From assembly GCA_030632405.1 (NCBI GenBank), contig DAOVUU010000169.1, positions 1-6,182 of the forward strand: a DNA stretch of 6,182 nucleotides. The letters run 5' to 3'. Both the position numbers and the translations under genes were made by a program. This DNA comes from Desulfobulbaceae bacterium. GTDB taxonomy: Bacteria; Desulfobacterota; Desulfobulbia; Desulfobulbales; Desulfocapsaceae. The notes under the pieces were generated by a model, which saw nothing but the letters and a program-made list of their open reading frames with translations, did not search any database and was not told the origin of the DNA. Below, piece by piece: positions 1 through 5,449 of this stretch; position 1 is the first letter of the stretch; each line of letters starts with the position of its first letter.

Positions 1-58
1 ATCTGCTTCGTGAGAAATCCGGATTATGTGTCATTTTTTTGACAACAGTTTTATACCA

Positions 59-91
59 AAGGACCGGTCTCAGTACCGGTCCTTCTTCTTT
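59..91 (+). terminator. Rho-independent terminator of the upstream unit
   Basis: A perfect 10-bp stem (59-68 pairing with 75-84) carries the core GGACCGGT/ACCGGTCC and closes a 6-nt loop. It is followed by a pyrimidine tail rich in T (83-91). The T-rich side lies on the + strand, so it should end transcription arriving from a gene left of the window and insulate the flagellar promoter. On the minus strand the bases after the stem read TTTGG and then mixed sequence, so minus-strand termination would be weaker. Confidence 0.85.
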
Positions 92-152
92 CCTGCAGCA
101 ATTCCCTCTGTTTTTGCCTCCCGCCTGCACTTCACACTGCCTACTCTATATA

Positions 153-168
153 TGGAACACTTTTTGCA
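153..168 (+). promoter_or_regulatory. Predicted sigma-54 (RpoN) -24/-12 promoter for the mot-fli operon
   Basis: The sequence TGGAACACTTTTTGCA fits the sigma-54 pattern TGGCAC-N5-TTGCW, with GG (154-155) and GC (166-167) separated by the required 10 bases. Two of the less critical positions differ from consensus. It would start transcription near 179-180, giving a leader of about 180 nt before motA. It sits between the upstream terminator and motA, and nothing else in the intergenic region looks like a good promoter. Sigma-54 with an NtrC-type activator (FlrC/FleR class) is a known control scheme for flagellar genes in many polar flagellates. No activator site could be identified with confidence. 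Confidence 0.6.
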
Positions 169-189
169 TAATTGAATAATGTCTTTTGA

Positions 190-256
190 ACTCAAAACGG
201 CAGATGCTTGATTAATTGCGTCTCCTTGGAAGATTCTGCCGAATAGTTCCTTGAGT
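190..256 (+). promoter_or_regulatory. Possible stem-loop in the motA leader
   Basis: CGGCAGA (198-204) is complementary to TCTGCCG (235-241). An outer pair, ACTCAA (190-195) with TTGAGT (251-256), extends the stem across an asymmetric internal loop of 2 and 9 nt. The apical loop is 30 nt. It lies inside the predicted untranslated leader, about 100 nt before the motA start. It could be an RNA structure affecting stability or translation, or the inverted repeat could be a DNA site for an activator. I do not recognise it as a known riboswitch. Confidence 0.3.
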
Positions 257-348
257 TTTAGAAAACGAAAGCATATGATATTAAAAACAAACAAGTAGTT
301 TAGGGCTTTGACTTTCTTTCATACAAATCAAACTTCATGAATTAAAAT

Positions 349-363
349 GGAGGTCTTTTTTTG
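349..363 (+). promoter_or_regulatory. Ribosome binding site deciding the TTG start of motA
   Basis: GGAGGT at 349-354 is a near-perfect Shine-Dalgarno, placed 6 nt before TTG at 361. No ATG or GTG lies in frame nearby, and translation from this TTG gives the expected MotA N-terminus (MDLSTIIG). The spacer and start form a run of seven T (356-362). Confidence 0.85.
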
Positions 364-1134
364 GATCTTTCAACGATAATTGGTATTGGTGCTGCTTTTG
401 GTTTGATGCTAATGGCTATCCTTCAGGGTGGCCCACTGGTTATTTTTGTTAACGTGCCTTCGATAATGATCGTGTTCGGCGGCACCATGGGAAATACATT
501 GGTTCACTACCCGTTCAAAGATGTATTGGATGCTGTTAATGTAGCCAAAAAAACCATTCTCTACAAAGAAACACCCGTAAATTCACTGATAATCCAATTA
601 ATGGAATTTGCAAATAGAGCCCGCAAGGAAGGTATCCTCGCTCTGCAGGGAGCTATGGAAACAGTAGATGACGATTTCCTCAAAAAAGCCACACAAATGG
701 CTGTTGACGGTCAGGAACCTGAGACATTGCGCTCCATGCTTAATACCGAGATAGAGTACATCCAGCAGCGGCATGAGAAGGGGGCGGATATATTTACTTC
801 GATCGCCACATATGCCCCTGCCATGGGCATGGTTGGAACGCTTATAGGTCTGGTCCAGATGCTCCAGACTATGGATGACCCATCCACAATCGGACCGGCA
901 ATGGCCGTTGCTCTTCTTACGACATTTTACGGTGCTGTTATTGCAAACGTCGTCTGCGCTCCGATGGCCGGCAAACTCAAAAACAGATCGGCGTCAGAGG
1001 TGTTATTGAAAACCCTGATTATTGAAGGAATGCAGTCGATTCTTTCGGGAGAAAATCCCAGAATCATGGAGCAGAAACTCCATGCCTTCATTGCTCCGAA
1101 ACTTCGACAATCGACCTTTAAGAAACAGAGGTAA
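361..1134 (+). CDS. motA: Flagellar motor stator protein MotA
   Basis: MotA is the inner-membrane stator subunit that, in a 5:2 complex with MotB, couples ion flow to rotor rotation by pushing on FliG. The 257-aa product is full length for the PomA-like branch. Two N-terminal membrane segments (about 3-20 and 28-48) are followed by the large cytoplasmic loop with the ARKEG motif at 87-91. The last two membrane segments lie at about 148-170 and 180-203. The prolines that shape the ion path in E. coli MotA (P173, P222) correspond to P153 in YAPAMG and P201 in CAPMAG. The rotor-facing arginine is R88, but the place of E. coli E98 is taken by Q96. The start is TTG, set by a strong Shine-Dalgarno. 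It is the first gene of the operon, with 5 nt to motB. Similarity to PomA hints at, but does not prove, sodium coupling. Confidence 0.96.
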   Translation: MDLSTIIGIGAAFGLMLMAILQGGPLVIFVNVPSIMIVFGGTMGNTLVHYPFKDVLDAVNVAKKTILYKETPVNSLIIQLMEFANRARKEGILALQGAMETVDDDFLKKATQMAVDGQEPETLRSMLNTEIEYIQQRHEKGADIFTSIATYAPAMGMVGTLIGLVQMLQTMDDPSTIGPAMAVALLTTFYGAVIANVVCAPMAGKLKNRSASEVLLKTLIIEGMQSILSGENPRIMEQKLHAFIAPKLRQSTFKKQR

Positions 1135-1139
1135 TCCCT

Positions 1140-1922
1140 GTGTCAGAAGAACAAACCCAACAGGAAGAACAGAAAGAGACAAAACCTAAGTGCCCTGCCG
1201 GTGCACCCGCATGGATGGTTACCTACTCTGACCTGGTTACCCTCCTTCTCACTTTTTTCGTCCTTCTTCTCTCCATGGCAAGTATGGATCCTGTAAAATT
1301 TACAAAAGCATCCAGTTCAATCAAAGATGCTTTTGGAATACATGCCTCCCCATCTCATATTGATTTTACAATACCAATTCTCCCCTCCCCCCCAATCAGC
1401 CAGTTTTCACCAATCCAGAAGCAGACAACCAAAAAAGTATACGAGGAGATAAAATCACAAATTGAATCACTTCGTCTCAGGGAAGATATAGGTGTTCTCA
1501 AAAGAGATGACGAGTCTATCGTTTTGCGGGTCAATGAAGCTATTCTTTTTAAACCGGGTCAGGCAAAATTGTCGCTCAAATCGTATCCGACTCTCCGCAC
1601 TATAGCCAATATCATAAATCCATTGCCCATGAGACTGCGCATTGAGGGGCATACCGACGATACCCAGGTTTTCAGAGGCCCCTATGGCAACTGGGATCTA
1701 TCTGTTAGTCGTTCAGTTTCAGTTCTTCGATTTTTCAACCAGAGCGATCTTCTGCCACTGGACAGAATGGCCTCTGTCGGATATGGCAAAGACCGCCCCC
1801 TGGTTCCCAATAAAGATGACGCTTCCAGAGCTTTGAACAGACGAGTCGATTTTGTACTTCGACTTAATGCACCCACCAGTCAATTCAACACTAAACCACA
1901 TAATTCAATCGTACCCTTATAG
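1140..1922 (+). CDS. motB: Flagellar motor stator protein MotB (peptidoglycan anchor)
   Basis: MotB is the stator subunit that carries the ion-binding aspartate and fixes the complex to the cell wall. The 260-aa product begins at GTG with GAGG at 1128-1131, 8 nt upstream. A short polar N-terminus is followed by a single membrane helix (about 25-47) in which D31 of the YSDLVTLLLTF stretch is the ion-binding residue (E. coli D32). The amphipathic plug follows, then a proline-rich linker (80-92). An OmpA-like peptidoglycan-binding domain spans about 125-242, with GHTDD (170-174), NWDLSVSR (184-191) and NRRVDF (233-238). After the membrane helix, SMASMDPVKFTKASSSI and then DAFG resemble the sodium-type PomB, so sodium coupling is possible but unproven. 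A C-terminal tail of about 18 residues extends past the OmpA fold. Confidence 0.96.
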   Translation: MSEEQTQQEEQKETKPKCPAGAPAWMVTYSDLVTLLLTFFVLLLSMASMDPVKFTKASSSIKDAFGIHASPSHIDFTIPILPSPPISQFSPIQKQTTKKVYEEIKSQIESLRLREDIGVLKRDDESIVLRVNEAILFKPGQAKLSLKSYPTLRTIANIINPLPMRLRIEGHTDDTQVFRGPYGNWDLSVSRSVSVLRFFNQSDLLPLDRMASVGYGKDRPLVPNKDDASRALNRRVDFVLRLNAPTSQFNTKPHNSIVPL

Positions 1923-1960
1923 AGTTAGTATCCCTATTTTTTTGGACAGAGGCATCTCAG

Positions 1961-2461
1961 ATGGCAGAAAAGAAAGAAGCAGCAAAACCTGGTAAAAGTA
2001 GGAAAAAACTTTTTATCATTATTGGTATTGCACTCCTCGTAATTCTTATCGGTGGAGGCGTAGCAGGATTTTTACTGCTAAAAAATGATCCTCCACCTTC
2101 GGATGATAAGGATCCCGGGCTCAGCGTTCCTGTTCCGGATCTGATCCAGGGTGAAATGATAGGCCCAATGGTCAATATAGAGGAATTTATTGTTAATATC
2201 ATCAGTGCTGACAGTAACCGCTATGTAAAGGCCTCGCTCACCGTAGAACTCACCAGTGAAAAGACCCGTGAGGAGGTAGAAATGCGTATGCCCCAGATGC
2301 GTGATGCTATTCTGCTTCTTCTCGGAAATAAAACGTACGAGGAACTACAGGACCTCCAGGGAAAAAGACAACTCAAAGCAGAACTCAAGAACAAAATCAA
2401 TTCCTTTTTACAGAGTGGCAAAGTTAAATCGGTCTACTTTACCAATTTTGTGGTTCAATAA
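1961..2461 (+). CDS. fliL: Flagellar basal body-associated protein FliL
   Basis: FliL is a single-pass inner-membrane protein whose periplasmic domain rings the stator and supports motor torque in several bacteria. The 166-aa product has a lysine-rich cytoplasmic tail (1-16), one membrane helix (about 17-40), a proline/aspartate-rich linker (44-60) and the FliL domain (about 68-166). The typical features are VNIEEFIVNI (71-80), RYVKASLTVEL (87-97), MRDAILLLL (113-121) and the end VYFTNFVVQ. AGAGG at 1948-1952 lies 8 nt before the ATG. It sits 38 nt after motB, the largest gap before fliQ-fliR, and no terminator or promoter is evident there. Its position between stator and switch genes fits its stator-linked role. 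Confidence 0.95.
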   Translation: MAEKKEAAKPGKSRKKLFIIIGIALLVILIGGGVAGFLLLKNDPPPSDDKDPGLSVPVPDLIQGEMIGPMVNIEEFIVNIISADSNRYVKASLTVELTSEKTREEVEMRMPQMRDAILLLLGNKTYEELQDLQGKRQLKAELKNKINSFLQSGKVKSVYFTNFVVQ

Positions 2462-2476
2462 AGTTTGGGGCAACAC

Positions 2477-3460
2477 GTGGAACCAATCCTGAAAAAAAAT
2501 GAACTGGCCAATTTACTCACTGCTATTAATGAGGGGTTGGTTTCCCTTGATCTGGATGAGGAGAGTCAACAGATACCCAATCTTGACTCCACACCCGTAG
2601 ATCTCTTTAATCTGACCCATATAGAAGGTGAACTATTCAGGATTCCCAACTTCGATATAATCCTGGATATTTTCTCCAGAGCATACCTGACCTCACTCAC
2701 AAGTAACCTCCAGCGAACATTTTCAATTACACGTACTTCACTGAGATCATCAGAGTTTCAAGATTTCTTCAAAGATAAAGATAATCTCGGGGCAAGCGGA
2801 ATCATCGATATGTCCCCACTCAAACATGCTGCACTGATTATCCTGGACCCCAAACTTTCCTTTTCATTAATTGAAATTATGCTTGGTGCTTCTTCTGAGC
2901 TTGATTCCCTCCAGTTGGAGAGACAACTCACTACCATCGAACTTCTCGTTCTGAAGTCCTTATTTATTGATGCCTGCAGTGACCTTGACAAAGCTTTTGC
3001 CCAAATTATTAAAATTAAATCAACTCTTGTCAAGCTGGAAAATAATGCACGCCTTGTTTCAATAGTTGAACCGGCAACAGAAGTTATCATAGCCACTTTT
3101 ATGGTCACGGTAGGAAATCTTTCCGGTGAGATACACCTGATATTCCCTTATTCTACACTGGAACCCCTTCGCGCCCCTCTCAAAGAGCTGCTTACTCTGA
3201 CCAAAGCGAACAAAAGTAACTGGTATGATGTAATAGAAGAAGAGATACTGGAACTGCCCGCTGCTATAACTGCACAGTCGGGTACGCTGAACCTGTCGGT
3301 TTCGCAGCTCCTTGAATTAAAAAAAGGAGATATAATCAATCTCGATTATGACCCTAACAGTCCCCTTAAAGTTCTAGTTGAAGACCAACATACATTTTAC
3401 GCTGTTCCCGGAACCCATAATGGCAAGAAGGCAATCAGTCTTACCGGGATGTCCAAATAA
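2477..3460 (+). CDS. fliM: Flagellar motor switch protein FliM
   Basis: FliM forms the middle of the C-ring, binds FliG, FliN and CheY-P, and sets rotation direction. I place the start at GTG 2477 (327 aa), because it gives M-E-P-I-L-K-K-N-E-L, which aligns with the family's M-x-x-I-L-S-Q-x-E-I end. GGGG at 2467-2470 lies 6 nt upstream. A TTG at 2465 would add four residues but has no plausible ribosome site. The middle CheC-like domain covers about 40-240, and the C-terminal FliN-like domain about 250-325 (LLELKKGDIINL, FYAVPG). Two usual signatures are degraded. The N-terminal CheY-P-binding motif reads ILKKNELANLL rather than ILSQxEIDALL. The FGGxG loop that contacts FliG reads LGASS (136-140). 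Length and the rest of the fold are normal, so I expect a working but divergent FliM. Confidence 0.93.
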   Translation: MEPILKKNELANLLTAINEGLVSLDLDEESQQIPNLDSTPVDLFNLTHIEGELFRIPNFDIILDIFSRAYLTSLTSNLQRTFSITRTSLRSSEFQDFFKDKDNLGASGIIDMSPLKHAALIILDPKLSFSLIEIMLGASSELDSLQLERQLTTIELLVLKSLFIDACSDLDKAFAQIIKIKSTLVKLENNARLVSIVEPATEVIIATFMVTVGNLSGEIHLIFPYSTLEPLRAPLKELLTLTKANKSNWYDVIEEEILELPAAITAQSGTLNLSVSQLLELKKGDIINLDYDPNSPLKVLVEDQHTFYAVPGTHNGKKAISLTGMSK

Positions 3461-3470
3461 GGAAGGAACC

Positions 3471-3845
3471 ATGACCCCTACGAACCCAGATAGCAGCCGC
3501 CCTGATCCGGCTGAACTAAAAGAGCTCCTGCAGGATAATCAAACCACGTCTGCCGACCCTGAATTGTCCGGAGACCAAAAGCAGACGAGATCCCTTGATT
3601 TCCTCTACGACATCCCTCTGCAGGTCACGGTTGAAGTTGGTCGAAGCAAGATTCTCTTAAAAGATCTGCTTAAAATGGATGAAGGGTATGTCATAGAACT
3701 CGACAAGCTCGCAGGTGACCCCTTAGATCTCTATGTCAACTCAAAATTAATCGCCCGGGGTGAGGCAGTCATGGTCGGTGAAAAATTCGGTATTCGCCTT
3801 ACCGATGTCGTTTCCACTGCCGATAGAATTCAAAATCTTGGATAA
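3471..3845 (+). CDS. fliN: Flagellar motor switch protein FliN
   Basis: FliN forms the bottom of the C-ring with FliM, contributes to switching, and binds FliH to bring export cargo to the gate. The 124-aa product starts at ATG 3471, with overlapping purine-rich ribosome sites AAGGA (3459-3463) and AAGGA (3463-3467). The open frame extends back inside fliM to 3378, but that extension overlaps fliM coding and encodes nothing FliN-like. Residues 1-42 are a polar, low-complexity tail, probably flexible. The SpoA-type domain spans 43-124 and is strongly conserved: DIPLQVTVEVGRSK (47-60), VIELDKLAGDPLDLYVN (74-90), EKFGIRLTDVVS (104-115) and the final RIQNLG. It lies 10 nt after fliM and 9 nt before fliO. 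A 124-aa form is the short FliN, not the longer FliY. Confidence 0.96.
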   Translation: MTPTNPDSSRPDPAELKELLQDNQTTSADPELSGDQKQTRSLDFLYDIPLQVTVEVGRSKILLKDLLKMDEGYVIELDKLAGDPLDLYVNSKLIARGEAVMVGEKFGIRLTDVVSTADRIQNLG

Positions 3846-3854
3846 AGACAGACG

Positions 3855-4256
3855 ATGACAAAATCCTTTACCAGACTCGCACTCTCTTTACTCACTTTCG
3901 GAATGGTGGCCTTTTTACCGGGAGATATCTATGGAGCCGACGGTGAAATGGATGTTATGGGAAGCTACTTTCGTGTGGTATGGGGTCTGCTTGTCGTCCT
4001 TGGTGTTATTCTGATACTCTACGGGATTTTAAAGAAACGTTTCTCACTCTTTAATACTCCTGCCTCGCAATCAATCAAAGTCATTGAGATGAAGCCGCTT
4101 ATGTCCAAAAAAGCATTATGCCTCGTGGAGGTAAAAGGCGAAGAATATCTCCTGGGAATAAGCGGTGACCGCATAACTCATATAGCAACTATCGGTGCGG
4201 AAAAAAAATCATCATTTGCTGCGACGCTCAGCAGAACAGATCCCCACAATTTATAA
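3855..4256 (+). CDS. fliO: Flagellar biosynthesis protein FliO
   Basis: FliO is a small membrane protein that promotes assembly and stability of the FliP ring before the export gate matures. The 133-aa product looks like it carries a cleavable signal sequence (about 1-28, ending near IYGAD). A membrane helix follows (about 38-58, WGLLVVLGVILILYGIL), then a cytoplasmic domain with the conserved core IKVIEMKPLMSKKALCLVEV (74-93) and YLLGISGDRITHIATI (98-113). The family is weakly conserved in general, so operon position just before fliP adds weight. The ribosome site before ATG 3855 is poor, so translation probably depends on fliN ending 9 nt upstream. The stop TAA shares its last A with the fliP ATG. 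An A8 run lies at 4201-4208. Confidence 0.9.
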   Translation: MTKSFTRLALSLLTFGMVAFLPGDIYGADGEMDVMGSYFRVVWGLLVVLGVILILYGILKKRFSLFNTPASQSIKVIEMKPLMSKKALCLVEVKGEEYLLGISGDRITHIATIGAEKKSSFAATLSRTDPHNL

Positions 4257-5029
4257 TGACAGCGCATATTTCCGTTAAAACTATAAGGGAACGTTTTATC
4301 CCGGCATTGGGGGTTCTGCTCTTCCTTTTAAGCCCCACCGCTGGTCAGGCAGTAGGACTGCCGACAATCTCTTTTGGTGTAGAAAATGCGGATTCGCCTC
4401 AGCAGGTTTCGAGTGCACTCCAGGTTCTTTTCCTCCTGACAATCCTGTCGGTGGCACCCGCTATTCTCCTGATGACCACCTGCTTTACCCGTATTGTTAT
4501 CGTTTTGGGGTTTATTCGACAAGCGCTGGGTACCCAGAATATGCCGCCTACCCAGGTTATTCTCGGCCTTGCTCTCTTTCTCTCTTTTTTTGTAATGGCA
4601 CCAACACTGAACCAGATCAACACAGAGGCACTGCAGCCTTATATGAACGAAGAAATCGGCCAGCCTGAAGCTCTGGAAAAAGCTCTGGTCCCCATCAGGG
4701 AATTCATGTTCAGCCAGGTGCGCGAAAATGAACTTACACTTCTCACTGAAATATCAATGAATACAGAACCGGTGAATAAGGACGATATACCTACCATGAC
4801 CCTGATACCCGCTTTTATGCTTTCGGAACTCAAGCGGGCATTCCAGATGGGATTTATGATCTATATCCCCTTTCTGGTAATCGATATGATCGTTGCATCA
4901 ATTTTAATGTCAATGGGTATGATGATGCTGCCGCCGGTAATTATATCGATGCCATTCAAACTGCTCCTCTTTGTACTGGTAGATGGCTGGTCCCTTGTCG
5001 TCGGCTCCCTTATAAAAAGTTTCGGATAA
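4256..5029 (+). CDS. fliP: Flagellar type III export gate protein FliP
   Basis: FliP is the main subunit (five copies) of the FliP5-FliQ4-FliR1 export gate in the MS-ring. The 257-aa length is typical. Residues 1-32 form an N-terminal signal sequence (basic start, hydrophobic 15-26, likely cleavage after GQA). The family signatures follow: LLMTTCFTRIVIVLGFIRQA (71-90) and LGTQNMPPTQVILGLALF (91-108). The C-terminal block has IPAFMLSELKRAFQMGF (184-200), then IYIPFLVIDMIVASILMSM (202-220), and MMMLPPVIISMPFKLLLF (222-239). The methionine-rich stretch MGMMM (220-224) corresponds to the residues that seal the closed channel. The ATG overlaps the fliO stop by one base (TAATG) and has no Shine-Dalgarno of its own, which implies translational coupling to fliO. 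Confidence 0.97.
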   Translation: MTAHISVKTIRERFIPALGVLLFLLSPTAGQAVGLPTISFGVENADSPQQVSSALQVLFLLTILSVAPAILLMTTCFTRIVIVLGFIRQALGTQNMPPTQVILGLALFLSFFVMAPTLNQINTEALQPYMNEEIGQPEALEKALVPIREFMFSQVRENELTLLTEISMNTEPVNKDDIPTMTLIPAFMLSELKRAFQMGFMIYIPFLVIDMIVASILMSMGMMMLPPVIISMPFKLLLFVLVDGWSLVVGSLIKSFG

Positions 5030-5035
5030 CACCTT

Positions 5036-5299
5036 ATGACCCCTGAGATGGCGATAGATATCTGCCGTAAAGCAGTTCAAACCATTCTGATGGCTGCAGC
5101 TCCGATGCTTATCATCGGCATGGTTATAGGATTACTGGTATCTATCTTCCAGGCAGCAACGCAGATAAATGAACAGACTCTCACCTTTGTACCCAAGATT
5201 GTTGCTGTTTTCGTGACACTTGTCCTTTTTGGACCCTGGTTGATAAAACTGCTCATCCTTTTTACGACAGGGCTTTTTGATATTATGGCTACTCTCTAG
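5036..5299 (+). CDS. fliQ: Flagellar type III export gate protein FliQ
   Basis: FliQ is the small helical-hairpin subunit (four copies) that wraps the FliP-FliR core of the export gate. The 87-aa product is close to the usual 89 and has two membrane helices (about 15-40 and 54-78). The conserved features are MAIDICRKAVQTILMAAAP (5-23), GLLVSIFQAATQINEQTLTF (32-51), VPKI (52-55) and GPWL (66-69). It starts 6 nt after fliP with only a weak GGAT upstream. The stop TAG (5297-5299) is formed in part by the edge of the fold-back element. Removing the element leaves the same TAG in place, so the protein end is unaltered. Confidence 0.97.
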   Translation: MTPEMAIDICRKAVQTILMAAAPMLIIGMVIGLLVSIFQAATQINEQTLTFVPKIVAVFVTLVLFGPWLIKLLILFTTGLFDIMATL

Positions 5300-5315
5300 G
5301 AGGTTATCCGAGAAT
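5296..5315 (+). repeat. Left terminal inverted repeat of the fold-back element
   Basis: The arm begins CTAGGAGGTTATCCGAGAAT and pairs with 5423-5442. Its first bases overlap the fliQ stop codon. It contains AGGAGG (5298-5303), a perfect Shine-Dalgarno, which in a folded transcript would be paired with CCTCCT of the right arm. Confidence 0.8.
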
Positions 5316-5441
5316 GCATTTCTCCCCAACTCTTCGTTATTATATAAAAAATAATGCTCGTCATATCAACTATATGTCAGTGCTTATTTTTTATAAATGC
5401 CTGGATTTGAGAAAAAATAACTATTCTCGGACAGCCTCCTA
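5297..5441. mobile_element. MITE-like fold-back element inserted between fliQ and fliR
   Basis: The 141-bp body (5299-5439) is flanked by TA on each side, within CTAG at 5296-5299 and 5439-5442. The terminal arms 5296-5315 and 5423-5442 pair over 20 positions with one G-T and one A-C mismatch. Inner arms TATAAAAAATAA (5343-5354) and TTATTTTTTATA (5384-5395) are perfectly complementary. An apical CATAT/ATATG (5362-5366, 5372-5376) closes on CAACT. All three arm pairs share one axis at 5369, so the whole element is one long imperfect palindrome. No transposase fits inside. TIRs plus a TA or CTAG duplication resemble non-autonomous IS630/mariner-type elements; this family assignment is inference. 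Deleting one element plus one CTAG restores a 7-nt fliQ-fliR gap. Confidence 0.8.
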
Positions 5442-5442
5442 G
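5314..5442 (+). CDS. Small open frame spanning the fold-back element (42 codons)
   Basis: The frame starts at ATG 5314, 10 nt after AGGAGG (5298-5303) from the left terminal repeat. It runs without interruption across the element and stops at TAG 5440-5442, the right-hand copy of the fliQ stop. The predicted 42-aa peptide begins MHFSPTLRYY and ends YSRTAS. It is basic and resembles no family I know. The start lies 14 nt past the fliQ stop, and its stop is 7 nt before the fliR GTG. A reinitiating ribosome could therefore pass from fliQ to fliR, and the act of translation may matter more than the peptide. An open frame this short could also be chance. Confidence 0.3.
   Translation: MHFSPTLRYYIKNNARHINYMSVLIFYKCLDLRKNNYSRTAS
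5423..5442 (-). repeat. Right terminal inverted repeat of the fold-back element
   Basis: Read on the minus strand this arm begins CTAGGAGGCTGTCCGAGAAT and differs from the left arm at two of 20 positions. It ends 7 nt before the fliR start, and its last bases (AGG, 5441-5443) are the only Shine-Dalgarno-like sequence in front of fliR. Confidence 0.8.
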
Positions 5443-5449
5443 GGTCGTC

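Noticed and set aside
1..42. Possible last 13 codons of an upstream + strand gene (frame 1, ending TGA at 40-42, 16 nt before the terminator hairpin)
   Set aside because: The position suits a gene end, but 13 residues (ICFVRNPDYVSFF) are too few to identify or to exclude chance. Another frame stops at 11-13 just as well.
29..44. Short TGTCA-T6-TGACA inverted repeat
   Set aside because: Five pairs around a T run give a weak structure next to a far stronger terminator, and no known site matches.
70..294. Minus-strand open frame of 74 codons with a CxxC near the middle
   Set aside because: It starts with TTG without a Shine-Dalgarno, has no internal ATG, ends inside the loop of the upstream terminator and overlaps the sigma-54 promoter. 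I recognise no family.
308..313. TTGACT as a sigma-70 -35 box before motA
   Set aside because: No acceptable -10 hexamer lies 16-18 nt downstream (331-336 reads AACTTC), and TAAAAT at 343-348 is too far away.
1923..1960. Terminator or promoter between motB and fliL
   Set aside because: There is a T7 run but no stem before it and no promoter motif, so I read it as a plain 38-nt spacer with the fliL ribosome site.
2465..2467. TTG start for fliM, adding four residues
   Set aside because: It has no ribosome site, and the GTG at 2477 aligns better with FliM N-termini.
3378..3470. N-terminal extension of fliN inside fliM
   Set aside because: The extension is an overlapping out-of-frame read of fliM. 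ATG 3471 has a good ribosome site and gives a normal FliN length.
5296..5442. Reading the fold-back element as a rho-independent terminator ending the operon after fliQ
   Set aside because: The stem is followed by GGGTCGTC rather than a T tract, and fliR continues the operon directly after it.
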